The position numbers and the translations under genes are program-made. Under the pieces are notes generated by a model that was not told the DNA's origin, did not search any database, and was given only the letters and a program-made list of their open reading frames with translations. Positions 1 through 5,959 of a DNA stretch of 6,629 nucleotides are shown here, piece by piece (position 1 is the first letter of the stretch; every line of letters starts with the position of its first letter). Source of the DNA: CAZVAN01 sp964625245 (lineage in GTDB: Bacteria; Patescibacteriota; Saccharimonadia; Saccharimonadales; UBA10212); assembly GCA_964625245.1 (NCBI GenBank), contig CAZVAN010000032.1, positions 1-6,629 of the forward strand. The letters run 5' to 3'.

Positions 1-43
1 ATAACTACGGAAATACGCGGCTTGCTGACATTAAATGTTGGTT

Positions 44-71
44 TCGACATTATGACTGCTTCTATTATACT
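44..71 (+). promoter_or_regulatory. Putative sigma70-type promoter of the glycoside-hydrolase-like gene
   Basis: A TCGACA hexamer at 44-49 (5 of 6 to TTGACA) is separated by 16 bp from TATACT at 66-71 (5 of 6 to TATAAT). Transcription would begin near 78, giving a leader of only about 10 nt before the ATG at 89. There is no Shine-Dalgarno in that leader, matching the short-leader style seen for the minus-strand hydrolase. Found by inspection only. Confidence 0.45.
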
Positions 72-88
72 GTAGCTAAACACTGCTT

Positions 89-1198
89 ATGAATAAACCT
101 AAAAAAGGTGGGCGCCATTCCAGATGGGTAAAGATTAAGGCCCATATAGCTGGCAGTTCTAAAAAACGCAAAACGTTGTACGGTGTGGCTGCCTTATTCG
201 TGACATATTTAATCTTGATGTGCTTTTTTGGAGCTATTTATCAGCTCCAGCACCGCCACGACAAAATAGAGCTGGGGACTAGCTTCACGCCGGATGTGGC
301 CCAGGACTTGGGAGTCGACTGGAAAGCGAATTATATCGCTCTGCTTGATGATTTAAAGTTTAGAAATTTCCGCTTAATGAGCTACTGGGAAGATTCAGAA
401 CCGACTCCCGGAAATTACAATTTTGACAACCTGGACTGGCAATTTCAGCAGGCCGATATGCGCGGCGCCAAGATCTCCCTAGCGATCGGGCTGCGCCAAC
501 CCAGGTGGCCGGAATGCCACCAACCAGACTGGGCTAGCCAGCTCGAAACCACAAACAAAGCTCTATGGCAACAAGACCTGAATACCTACATAAGCACAGT
601 GGTTAACCGCTACAAAAATAACCCGGCTCTGCAAAGCTGGCACCTAGAAAACGAATATTTCAACCGGAATTTTGGTTCCTGCCATGACTACAGCAAAGCC
701 CGTCTTAACTCAGAAATCGCCCTGGTTAAAAAGACTGACCCCAATCATCCGGTAGTGATTACCCTGGCCGACCAGCTTGGCTTCCCGTTTTTCGGGCCGT
801 TTGGAGACATCTTGGCAACTTCGCTCTATAGGGGTAATTATGTTAAGTTCATCGGCTATTTCCCGTACCCAATTCCAACCTATTTCTATAGCGCTAAAGC
901 CTTCTTTATAAAGCTGTTGCACAATAAACCAATTTACATTCACGAACTCCAAAACGAGCCCTGGGGGCCAAAACCAACCAAAGAGCTAACCAGTGCCGAA
1001 CAACTCCACTACATGAGCACCTCGCGGATGCGCGGCAACTTTAACTTTGGCATCCAGACCGGTATGAAAAAGATGTACTTTTGGGGCGCTGAGTGGTGGT
1101 ATTGGCGCAAAACTCACTTTAACGACAACTCCCAATGGGAAACCGTACGCTCCGAAATGCAATTTGCCGACCAACAAAACGCCCAGAACGGCTATTAA
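89..1198 (+). CDS. Membrane-anchored clan GH-A glycoside hydrolase-like TIM-barrel protein
   Basis: The product has 369 aa. A basic N-terminus (residues 1-30, rich in Lys and Arg) precedes one hydrophobic helix at about 31-51, so the protein is probably a type II membrane protein with its catalytic domain outside. The rest resembles clan GH-A TIM barrels. WHLENEY at 184-190 has the Asn-Glu pair typical of the acid/base (N188, E189) at the end of strand 4. IHELQNEPWG at 284-293 carries the likely nucleophile E286 at the end of strand 7. The aromatic run FWGAEWWYW at 331-339 fits strand 8. The SYWEDSEPTPGNYNFDNLDW stretch (98-117) resembles the 'W..iEp.pG.ydf..lD' segment near strand 2 of GH42, GH39 and GH5-like enzymes. 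The substrate is not evident; surface or host glycans are plausible. No SD precedes the ATG at 89. The stop codon interleaves with that of the convergent hydrolase gene. The clan-level fold is well supported; the family number is not. Confidence 0.85.
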   Translation: MNKPKKGGRHSRWVKIKAHIAGSSKKRKTLYGVAALFVTYLILMCFFGAIYQLQHRHDKIELGTSFTPDVAQDLGVDWKANYIALLDDLKFRNFRLMSYWEDSEPTPGNYNFDNLDWQFQQADMRGAKISLAIGLRQPRWPECHQPDWASQLETTNKALWQQDLNTYISTVVNRYKNNPALQSWHLENEYFNRNFGSCHDYSKARLNSEIALVKKTDPNHPVVITLADQLGFPFFGPFGDILATSLYRGNYVKFIGYFPYPIPTYFYSAKAFFIKLLHNKPIYIHELQNEPWGPKPTKELTSAEQLHYMSTSRMRGNFNFGIQTGMKKMYFWGAEWWYWRKTHFNDNSQWETVRSEMQFADQQNAQNGY

Positions 1199-2190
1199 CT
1201 GCTGGTAAAGTTTCGGAGGCCGTCTTTTACCATGAGGGCGTAGGCCATAGTGTTATCCCCGGTGTTGTGTTTATGCGCTGCTGAACCTGTATATTTTTTG
1301 TATCGCACGTTGTCTGGATAGGCTGATGTAACAGCCTTCACTGACTCGTCTAGCTCTAAAAGCTTGCTGCCAGCCACGCTTCCCAGCTTGACCACCATAG
1401 AAGGATACTCAACAAGCGCGCCCTTAATATCGGTCATTAATCTTTGGTGTCCCAGGCTTTTGCGTAGCGCTCTATTTGAGGGGTTAAAAAGGCCAGCCGC
1501 AATAAATGCCGCATAGTCAAGCCAGATCCCGGGAGGGGCACTGATTTCGGCAGATACGGGCAGCCCCGAATCCCGAGTAACACTGCCGCCATCATTAGTA
1601 GAAGCACGAAAATCCCTTATTAACTTTGCTGTGTTTGGGGCTTCGTCTATATTCATGTGCGTAACTTCGTACACATCTGAACCAACCCTAGCGACTGCCG
1701 GTACGACCGAGCCTCCAAATGAATAGCCAGTTAGACCTATTTGGTCAACACCTTGACCCTCTAAAGCACTTACTATCTGCTCAGCCAATGGCCGCAAATC
1801 GCCTTCAGCGACTGTTTGTAATTCTTGGTCGTTCAGTTCGTATGCAGAGTTATCTAAGAAACCGTTGTTGGTGAATACATAGAATGGTACTTCTGGAGCT
1901 ACGATTTCCTGCGTAATTTTTCCAATTAGATTTTGGACTGACTTCCATTTTTGTGCGTAAGAGGTAACTAGCGCAATCGCCCGGCGGTTGTCGTAATCCC
2001 CTTTAGGCAAGAGTACAGCTGCGCCTATTTTTCTACCCCTGCTGGTTGGTAGGAGGCTAAGCTTAGGCATCTCAGAATTCATGTCATCAAGAGAACATCT
2101 AGACCATTTCTCGAATACCTCTAGCGTATGGTCGTCCACAAGAGGATAGAGCTCATCCGGAACCTTAAATCCTAACTCAACAGCACTCAT
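1195..2190 (-). CDS. Alpha/beta-fold serine hydrolase (esterase/peptidase-like)
   Basis: The product has 331 aa counted from the ATG at 2190. The nucleophile elbow GYSFGG at 155-160 places the catalytic Ser at 157, after a hydrophobic strand (QIGLTGYS). A C-terminal AAHKHNTGDN (304-313) offers H306 or H308 as the catalytic His; the acid is less clear (D281 or D293 are candidates). An upstream strand AIALVTSYAQKW (71-82) and the NNGF segment (108-111) fit the strand 3 and oxyanion region of alpha/beta hydrolases. No signal peptide or membrane helix is visible, so a cytoplasmic enzyme is likely. The frame is open upstream to a TTG at 2229, but that TTG lies inside the -35 box of a strong promoter whose transcript should begin at about the 2190 ATG, so the shorter start is preferred. 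The substrate is unknown. The gene stands alone on its strand and diverges from smpB. Confidence 0.88.
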   Translation of the reverse strand: MSAVELGFKVPDELYPLVDDHTLEVFEKWSRCSLDDMNSEMPKLSLLPTSRGRKIGAAVLLPKGDYDNRRAIALVTSYAQKWKSVQNLIGKITQEIVAPEVPFYVFTNNGFLDNSAYELNDQELQTVAEGDLRPLAEQIVSALEGQGVDQIGLTGYSFGGSVVPAVARVGSDVYEVTHMNIDEAPNTAKLIRDFRASTNDGGSVTRDSGLPVSAEISAPPGIWLDYAAFIAAGLFNPSNRALRKSLGHQRLMTDIKGALVEYPSMVVKLGSVAGSKLLELDESVKAVTSAYPDNVRYKKYTGSAAHKHNTGDNTMAYALMVKDGLRNFTSS

Positions 2191-2200
2191 ATTAGGGCAT

Positions 2201-2229
2201 ATTATACTATTTTTCTGCACTTGAGTCAA
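2201..2229 (-). promoter_or_regulatory. Strong promoter of the minus-strand hydrolase, predicting a leaderless mRNA
   Basis: Read on the minus strand, TTGACT (2229-2224) is followed by exactly 17 bp and then a perfect TATAAT (2206-2201). The ATG at 2190-2188 lies 10 nt after the -10 box, so transcription should begin within a few bases of the start codon, giving a leaderless or nearly leaderless message. The promoter also overrules the upstream TTG start at 2229, which forms the first three bases of the -35 box. Confidence 0.8.
2203..2208 (+). promoter_or_regulatory. Possible smpB -10 element, overlapping the opposing TATAAT
   Basis: On the plus strand the same AT-rich stretch reads TATACT (5 of 6 to consensus), sharing four base pairs with the minus-strand TATAAT. 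No convincing -35 box is visible 16-18 bp upstream. A transcript from here would start near 2215 and contain the smpB SD at 2228-2233. The two elements together could form a bidirectional promoter driving hydrolase and smpB cluster in opposite directions. Confidence 0.4.
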
Positions 2230-2237
2230 GGAGAGGA

Positions 2238-2702
2238 TTGCCGTACAATAAAAAGGTTATGAAAAAAGCTCCAGGTAAGATTGTTAACCGCCGCGCCAGA
2301 TTCGACTACGAACTAGGCGATAGCTTAAGTGTGGGCTTGCAACTTACCGGTGCCGAGACTAAAGCCCTTAGAATGGGCCACGGGCAGCTGCGGGGCGCCT
2401 TCGTTAACGTTAAGGACGGGGAACTGTGGCTTACGGGCGCTCAGATCAGCTCAAGCAGCGGCGTACCGCTATCGCCGGATGAGCAAACCCGCAGCCGCAA
2501 GTTGCTGGCCAAAAAACGCGAAATTGACGGCCTGATGGCTGCCCGACAACAGGGAAAAAGTATCATCCCGCTTGAACTTCTTACCAGAGGTCGCTACATT
2601 AAACTGAAGATTGCCGTCGGCAAGGGCCGCAAAAAATATGACAAGCGTGAAACCTTAAAACGCCGCCAGCAAGAAAGAGACGTCAGGAGGCAGGTATCAT
2701 AA
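2238..2702 (+). CDS. smpB: SsrA-binding protein SmpB
   Basis: SmpB binds tmRNA and delivers it to stalled ribosomes for trans-translation. The 154-aa product (family usually about 145-165) has the expected order: IVNRRARFDYEL (15-26), LTGAETKALR (36-45), the GAFVNVKDGELWL strand pair (53-65), RKLLAKKREIDGL (87-99), PLELLTRGRYIKLKIAVGKG (111-130), and the basic tail KKYDKRETLKRRQQERD (132-148) that enters the decoding channel and is needed for tagging. The start is TTG at 2238, chosen because AAGGAG at 2228-2233 lies 4 nt before it. The ATG at 2259 would also give a plausible 147-aa SmpB but has no properly spaced SD. The TAA stop at 2700-2702 overlaps the apparent ATA start of the exonuclease gene (ATAA), suggesting translational coupling. 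This is the first gene of a five-gene plus-strand cluster. Confidence 0.95.
   Translation: MPYNKKVMKKAPGKIVNRRARFDYELGDSLSVGLQLTGAETKALRMGHGQLRGAFVNVKDGELWLTGAQISSSSGVPLSPDEQTRSRKLLAKKREIDGLMAARQQGKSIIPLELLTRGRYIKLKIAVGKGRKKYDKRETLKRRQQERDVRRQVS
2685..2690 (+). promoter_or_regulatory. Perfect Shine-Dalgarno (AGGAGG) that fixes the exonuclease III start
   Basis: AGGAGG lies within the last codons of smpB. It is 8 nt before ATA at 2699 and 5 nt before ATC at 2696. No ATG, GTG or TTG is in range in the exonuclease frame. The SD therefore points to initiation at a non-standard codon, best ATA at 2699. Confidence 0.75.
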
Positions 2703-3493
2703 AAATCTATTCGTGGAATGTTAACGGAATCCGGGCGGTCATCAACAAAGGCGCCTTCGCTGACTTTATGGCCAAGCATCAGCCCGATATTTTGTGTCTG
2801 CAAGAAACCAAAGCTCAAGAAGGCCAAGCTGTTATAGATTTACCAGACTATGCTGAATACTGGAACTCTGCTGAAAAGAAAGGCTACAGCGGCACAGCAA
2901 TACTCACTAAAGTTAAGCCACTTGAGGTCATAAAGGGACTGCCGGACAACATTATTGCCAAGTACAAAGTTCACGGTGATGTATACGGCGACCCAAACAA
3001 AGAGGGGCGTGTGATAACCGCCGAATTCGAAGATTTTTTTGTGGTAGGCGTATACACCATCAACGTTAAAGACGATCTCAGCCGGCTGCCAATTCGTGAG
3101 GCTTGGGATAAGGCTTTTTTGGCCTGGTGCCGACAGCTAGAGGAGAAGAAGCCGGTAATCTTTTGCGGCGACTTGAACGTGGCCCATACTGAAGATGATT
3201 TGGCCCGGCCCAAAGAAAACGAGGGCAAGCGCGGTTTTACCGATGAAGAGCGAAGCGGCTTTCAAAAACTTATCGACCACGGGTTTATTGATACCTTTCG
3301 GCTGTTCAAGCAGGGCAATGGTTTTTACAGCTGGTGGACGCACTGGGCCAATGCTAGGGAACGGAACGTGGGCTGGCGGATTGACTACTTCTTAGTCTCA
3401 GCCGGTCTTAAAGATAAGGTCAAGGCCGCCGCCATTCACGCCGATGTCATGGGGTCCGACCACTGCCCGGTCAGCATAGATCTAAGTGTATGA
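2699..3493 (+). CDS. xth: Exonuclease III-family AP endonuclease (apparent ATA start)
   Basis: The product is a DNA-repair nuclease of the exonuclease III / endonuclease-exonuclease-phosphatase family, which cuts the backbone at abasic sites and degrades 3' ends. Read from ATA at 2699 it has 264 aa and begins (M)KIYSWNVNGIRA, the family N-terminus with metal-site Asn7. Further landmarks are LQETK with metal-ligand Glu36, GVYTINV with Tyr119 where the family has its active-site Tyr, GDLNVAH with Asp158 and Asn160, WWTHWANARERNVGWRIDYFLVS with Asp229, and GSDHCPV with the Asp254-His255 pair. All catalytic residues are present. The first ATG in frame (2768) would remove 23 residues including Asn7, and no ATG, GTG or TTG exists between the upstream in-frame stop (2648-2650) and 2768. 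The segment after Tyr119 (INV where relatives usually have PN) is mildly divergent. The TGA stop overlaps the next ATG (ATGA). Confidence 0.9.
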   Translation: MKIYSWNVNGIRAVINKGAFADFMAKHQPDILCLQETKAQEGQAVIDLPDYAEYWNSAEKKGYSGTAILTKVKPLEVIKGLPDNIIAKYKVHGDVYGDPNKEGRVITAEFEDFFVVGVYTINVKDDLSRLPIREAWDKAFLAWCRQLEEKKPVIFCGDLNVAHTEDDLARPKENEGKRGFTDEERSGFQKLIDHGFIDTFRLFKQGNGFYSWWTHWANARERNVGWRIDYFLVSAGLKDKVKAAAIHADVMGSDHCPVSIDLSV

Positions 3494-4053
3494 AAACTGT
3501 AGCCATCATATATGGTTGGACTGGCGGCGGCTGGAGCGCCCGGCATTTTAGAGACGAATTACAAAAGGCAGGCTTCAAGGTCATTTCAAATCGTGAAAAA
3601 GCCAATATAATTATTGCGCACTCTGCAGGCTGTTACCGAGTCCCTGATAAGACTAGCGCGCAATTAATTTTGTTAATTGGAGTGGCATATTGGCCAGAAA
3701 AACGATTAAGATCCAGAGCTATGAATAGATTTATTAATGGTCTAAAACAAGATAGGGACCGAGGGGGGCTTTATATATTCCATAGATTCATGTGGCAATT
3801 GTTTTACGCAATCAAACGTCCTGGCGACGTTGTTACTTCACTACGTAATCATAAAAGTCTAGATTTTTTAGAAAAGCTTAAACAGAAAAAAGTGATAATA
3901 GTTAGAAATAGTTGTGACGAATATTCTAGCCCGAAGATAGGGACTAGCCTTACTGGATATTCAAATATAAAGCTTGTCGAGCTACCCGGGTTTCACGACG
4001 ATTATTACACGAACCCTAGACCTTATATCGATTTACTCCTCAAAGAACTATAA
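3490..4053 (+). CDS. Small alpha/beta-fold hydrolase (RBBP9/YdeN-like size), function unknown
   Basis: The product has 187 aa and looks like a minimal alpha/beta hydrolase. MKTVAIIYGWTGGG (1-14) fits the first strand and oxyanion-hole turn. IIAHSAGC (41-48) is a nucleophile elbow in which Ala replaces the first Gly of GxSxG, giving Ser45. VIIVRNSCDEYSSP (135-148) offers Asp143 and ELPGFHDDYY (164-173) offers His169, a complete Ser-Asp-His order. No signal peptide is visible; hydrophobic stretches at about 59-68 and 95-108 are more likely core than membrane. It starts inside the exonuclease stop (ATGA) with no SD, so it is probably translated by coupling. By hand count its middle is much richer in A+T (about 23-42% G+C per 60-base line) than the exonuclease gene (up to about 58%), hinting at separate origin. 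The substrate cannot be inferred. Confidence 0.8.
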   Translation: MKTVAIIYGWTGGGWSARHFRDELQKAGFKVISNREKANIIIAHSAGCYRVPDKTSAQLILLIGVAYWPEKRLRSRAMNRFINGLKQDRDRGGLYIFHRFMWQLFYAIKRPGDVVTSLRNHKSLDFLEKLKQKKVIIVRNSCDEYSSPKIGTSLTGYSNIKLVELPGFHDDYYTNPRPYIDLLLKEL

Positions 4054-4060
4054 TTAGTCT

Positions 4061-4789
4061 ATGGCAAAGATTAAGGGCAGGCCGTTTGCAGTTTTTGATA
4101 TCGATGGGACCCTTATTAGGTGGCAGCTTTACCATGCCGTGGCTGATAGTTTGGTAAGTCTGGGTTTTATTAGCCATGAAAAATTTCAGTCGATAAAAGA
4201 TGCTCGGATGGTCTGGAAGCGGCGCGAAACGCCTGATTCGTTCAGAAACTACGAGCTTGAGCTGGTAGAACTCTACGTTGATATACTGGCAAATATTACC
4301 ACTGATCAGTTCGACAAAGCCGCCCAGGCGGTTTTTGATGAATACAAGGATCAAGCCTATGCCTACACCAGAAATCTCATCAAAGATTTAAAAAAACAAA
4401 ACTACTTAATATTCGCAATTTCCGGCTCACAGACCGAGATAGTATCCAAAATGGCAAGCCACTACGGCTTTGACGGCTTTGTGGGTCGCGAGGACGAGCG
4501 TGTGGGCAACAAGTTCAGTGGCAAATCAACCACGCCAATCTTCGCTAAGGATAAGTCTCTAAAGCAGCTTGTGAAAAGCCACAGGGCTTCATACTCGGGT
4601 AGCATCGGTGCAGGTGACAGCCATAGTGACATCAAGATGCTCGAGCTGGTAGAAGAGCCGATAGCCTTCAATCCCGAGAGAAGTTTATTTGAACACGCTA
4701 AGCGTAGTAAGTGGAAGATTGTGATTGAGCGCAAAAACATGATTTATGAGCTGGAGGCAGGTGATGGAAATACCTACATACTGGCATAG
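4061..4789 (+). CDS. HAD-superfamily phosphatase (subfamily IB, SerB-like)
   Basis: The 242-aa product has all four HAD motifs. Motif I is VFDIDGTL with nucleophile Asp13 and acid/base Asp15. Motif II is FAISGS with Ser121. The motif III Lys lies in the FAKDKSLKQL segment (K163 or K165). Motif IV is GAGDSHSDIKML with Asp186 and Asp190 for Mg2+. The helical cap inserted between motifs I and II, and the motif IV form GxGDSxxD, match the phosphoserine phosphatase-like IB group (SerB and other small phosphomonoesterases). No motif shows substrate specificity, so serine biosynthesis is not implied. The enzyme is probably cytosolic. It starts 7 nt after the preceding gene with no clear SD, and its 3' end overlaps the next gene by 26 bp, so it belongs to the same transcription unit. 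Family confidence is high; function is only 'phosphatase'. Confidence 0.9.
   Translation: MAKIKGRPFAVFDIDGTLIRWQLYHAVADSLVSLGFISHEKFQSIKDARMVWKRRETPDSFRNYELELVELYVDILANITTDQFDKAAQAVFDEYKDQAYAYTRNLIKDLKKQNYLIFAISGSQTEIVSKMASHYGFDGFVGREDERVGNKFSGKSTTPIFAKDKSLKQLVKSHRASYSGSIGAGDSHSDIKMLELVEEPIAFNPERSLFEHAKRSKWKIVIERKNMIYELEAGDGNTYILA
4753..4757 (+). promoter_or_regulatory. Shine-Dalgarno (GGAGG) deciding the start of the ribokinase-fold gene
   Basis: GGAGG is 6 nt before the ATG at 4764. The upstream in-frame ATG at 4746 lies before this SD and has none of its own, so 4764 is the better start. The site lies inside the end of the phosphatase gene. Confidence 0.7.
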
Positions 4790-5564
4790 GCAAACTGCCA
4801 GCGAACCATTTTTCAAAGATGTGGTCTGGAGCAAACCGGAGACTAAAGCCCACTCCGGTAAACTGCTAGTTGTTGGTGGTAATAAACACAGCCTAACAGC
4901 ACCGGGAATAGCTTACGCTGCTGCTACGCGCGCCGGGGCCGGTACGGTTCGAGTGCTGCTTCCGGATTCGGTACGTAAAACCATTGGCAAGAGCTTTGAT
5001 GAGGGCGAATTCGCGCCGAGCAATCCCAGCGGTAGCTTTAGCAAGAACGCTTTGGGTCAAATTCTGGACTGTGCAGATTGGGCCGACGCCACGCTGCTAG
5101 CTGGCGACTTTGGTCGTAACTCTGAAACCGCCGTCCTGCTAGAACAGGTAGTTGAAAAGTATAGCGGCAATTTAGCTATCAGCCAGGACAGCCTGGACTA
5201 TTTTGTAGGCGATATTGGTAAGCTAACCGACAAGGACAATATCGTTATTGTCGCAAGCCTCAGCCAGCTTCAAAAGATGACTCGCGCCGGTATGAGCTCG
5301 GTTATAGTCCAGCATTCTATGAGTCTGCAGGCACTGGCCGGACTTTTAAATAGCTGGAGTCGGGAAACCAAAATTAAGATATTGACCTACCATGGCGGCA
5401 ATCTGATTTATGCCGATGGCGGGCAGATTAGCACAACTCCGGCCGCTGAACTGCAGAACTGGCAAGTGCCGCTGGCCGCATGCGTCGCAGTCTGGTGGAT
5501 GCAGCAACCCAGACAACGTTTTGAAGCCATCACCACCGCTATCTATGACTATCTCAAGAATTAA
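4764..5564 (+). CDS. Degenerate NAD(P)H-hydrate dehydratase (YjeF C-domain/NnrD-like), ribokinase fold
   Basis: The product has 266 aa from the SD-supported ATG at 4764. The N-terminal half matches the YjeF C-terminal (ADP/ATP-dependent NAD(P)HX dehydratase) family: KAHSGKLLVVGGN (28-40), the PGIAYAAATRAGAGTVRVLLP helix and strand (47-67), and GDFGRN (114-119) where active members have GPGLGRN. The C-terminal half is eroded. Around ILTYHGGNLIYADGGQISTT (206-225) the strand pattern of 'vvLKG..tvi' survives, but the following GGTGDxLxG loop with the catalytic Asp is absent, replaced by PAAELQNWQVPLAACVAVW (226-244). The LTPHxGE segment is also not recognisable. The protein may bind a nucleotide or NAD(P)H derivative without classical repair activity, or have a changed function. 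No NnrE epimerase domain is attached or nearby. Its TAA stop interleaves with that of the convergent lycopene-cyclase gene. Confidence 0.75.
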   Translation: MEIPTYWHRQTASEPFFKDVVWSKPETKAHSGKLLVVGGNKHSLTAPGIAYAAATRAGAGTVRVLLPDSVRKTIGKSFDEGEFAPSNPSGSFSKNALGQILDCADWADATLLAGDFGRNSETAVLLEQVVEKYSGNLAISQDSLDYFVGDIGKLTDKDNIVIVASLSQLQKMTRAGMSSVIVQHSMSLQALAGLLNSWSRETKIKILTYHGGNLIYADGGQISTTPAAELQNWQVPLAACVAVWWMQQPRQRFEAITTAIYDYLKN

Positions 5565-5959
5565 CGTCTTAAACTACTTAGGACGGGTGCGGGTTTTCGA
5601 GACTTTGACTTCTTTTGTTTATAGCTTTTTTGCAAGTTAACCGGCTTTGCATAGCGTTTGGCCTGAGTAATCGTGTAGGATGATACAGCTATCGCCACCA
5701 AGGCCATGAAAATATAAGCCTCTAGCTCAGCGCCAAAAATCTTAACGTTAAAATCTCGGGCTGGATTGTATGCGTAGGCATGCCACCTAAGCGCCACCGA
5801 ATCGAAGTATGCGAACGGAATTGAGAACAACATAAAATCCAGCACGAACTCCCAATGCTTTTTCAAAAAACGTCTATGGCGGTGCCAAATGATTATTATT
5901 GCCGACCCAGCGAAAAAAATATCGGTTGCAAGATAGCCGAATTTGCTCGCATTTATCAC
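5561..5959 (-). CDS. Lycopene cyclase domain protein, second subunit (CrtYd-like)
   Basis: The 132-aa product has three predicted helices: about 8-24, 37-57 and 77-98. IPFAYFDSVALRWHAYAYNPAR (47-68) followed by GAELEAYIF (76-84) matches the pattern of the CarR-type lycopene cyclase domain (Asp after helix 2, W.Y element, then a PLEE-like acidic pair). Here the acidic motif is ELE rather than PLEE, as is usual for the more divergent second half of these enzymes. A strongly basic tail (101-132, 12 Lys/Arg) follows the last helix and probably faces the cytoplasm. The start is GTG at 5959, with AAGGAGG 8 nt upstream. The gene overlaps the preceding paralogous-looking gene by 4 bp (GTGA), so the two should be made together and probably form a heterodimer. 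Cyclisation of lycopene ends to beta-ionone rings is the expected activity but is not proven. Confidence 0.75.
   Translation of the reverse strand: MINASKFGYLATDIFFAGSAIIIIWHRHRRFLKKHWEFVLDFMLFSIPFAYFDSVALRWHAYAYNPARDFNVKIFGAELEAYIFMALVAIAVSSYTITQAKRYAKPVNLQKSYKQKKSKSRKPAPVLSSLRR

Noticed and set aside
1..92. 3' end of an upstream gene
   Set aside because: Two frames are open from base 1 (to TAG 73-75 and to TGA 90-92, the latter overlapping ATG 89 as ATGA), but neither short tail resembles a known family, so no gene could be assigned.
710..952. Minus-strand open frames within the glycoside-hydrolase gene (also 986-1177)
   Set aside because: They lie opposite a clear coding gene, resemble no family, and have no start signals.
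2190..2229. TTG 2229 as start of the minus-strand hydrolase
   Set aside because: The TTG is part of the -35 box of the gene's own promoter, so it would not be transcribed from that promoter.
2640..2710. smpB and exonuclease joined by -1 frameshifting
   Set aside because: The frames would permit it, but no slippery heptamer precedes the smpB stop, and a strong SD points to separate initiation.
2971..3395. Open frames overlapping the exonuclease gene (2971-3228 and 3137-3343 on minus, 3195-3395 on plus)
   Set aside because: All are shadows of a well-conserved catalytic region in the exonuclease frame.
2768..3493. Exonuclease gene starting at ATG 2768
   Set aside because: This removes KIYSWNVNG and the metal-site Asn, has no SD, and leaves a perfect AGGAGG unused; homologous coding clearly continues upstream to 2702.
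3488..3493. UGA recoded as an amino acid
   Set aside because: UGA ends the exonuclease gene at the family-typical length and overlaps the next ATG, and also ends the first lycopene cyclase gene, so it acts as a stop.
4040..4740. Minus-strand open frames opposite the HAD phosphatase (4040-4354 and 4462-4740)
   Set aside because: The plus strand encodes all HAD motifs; the minus-strand products have no recognisable features.
5410..5640. Plus-strand open frame across the end of the ribokinase-fold gene
   Set aside because: It overlaps two better genes and its sequence has no family-like features.
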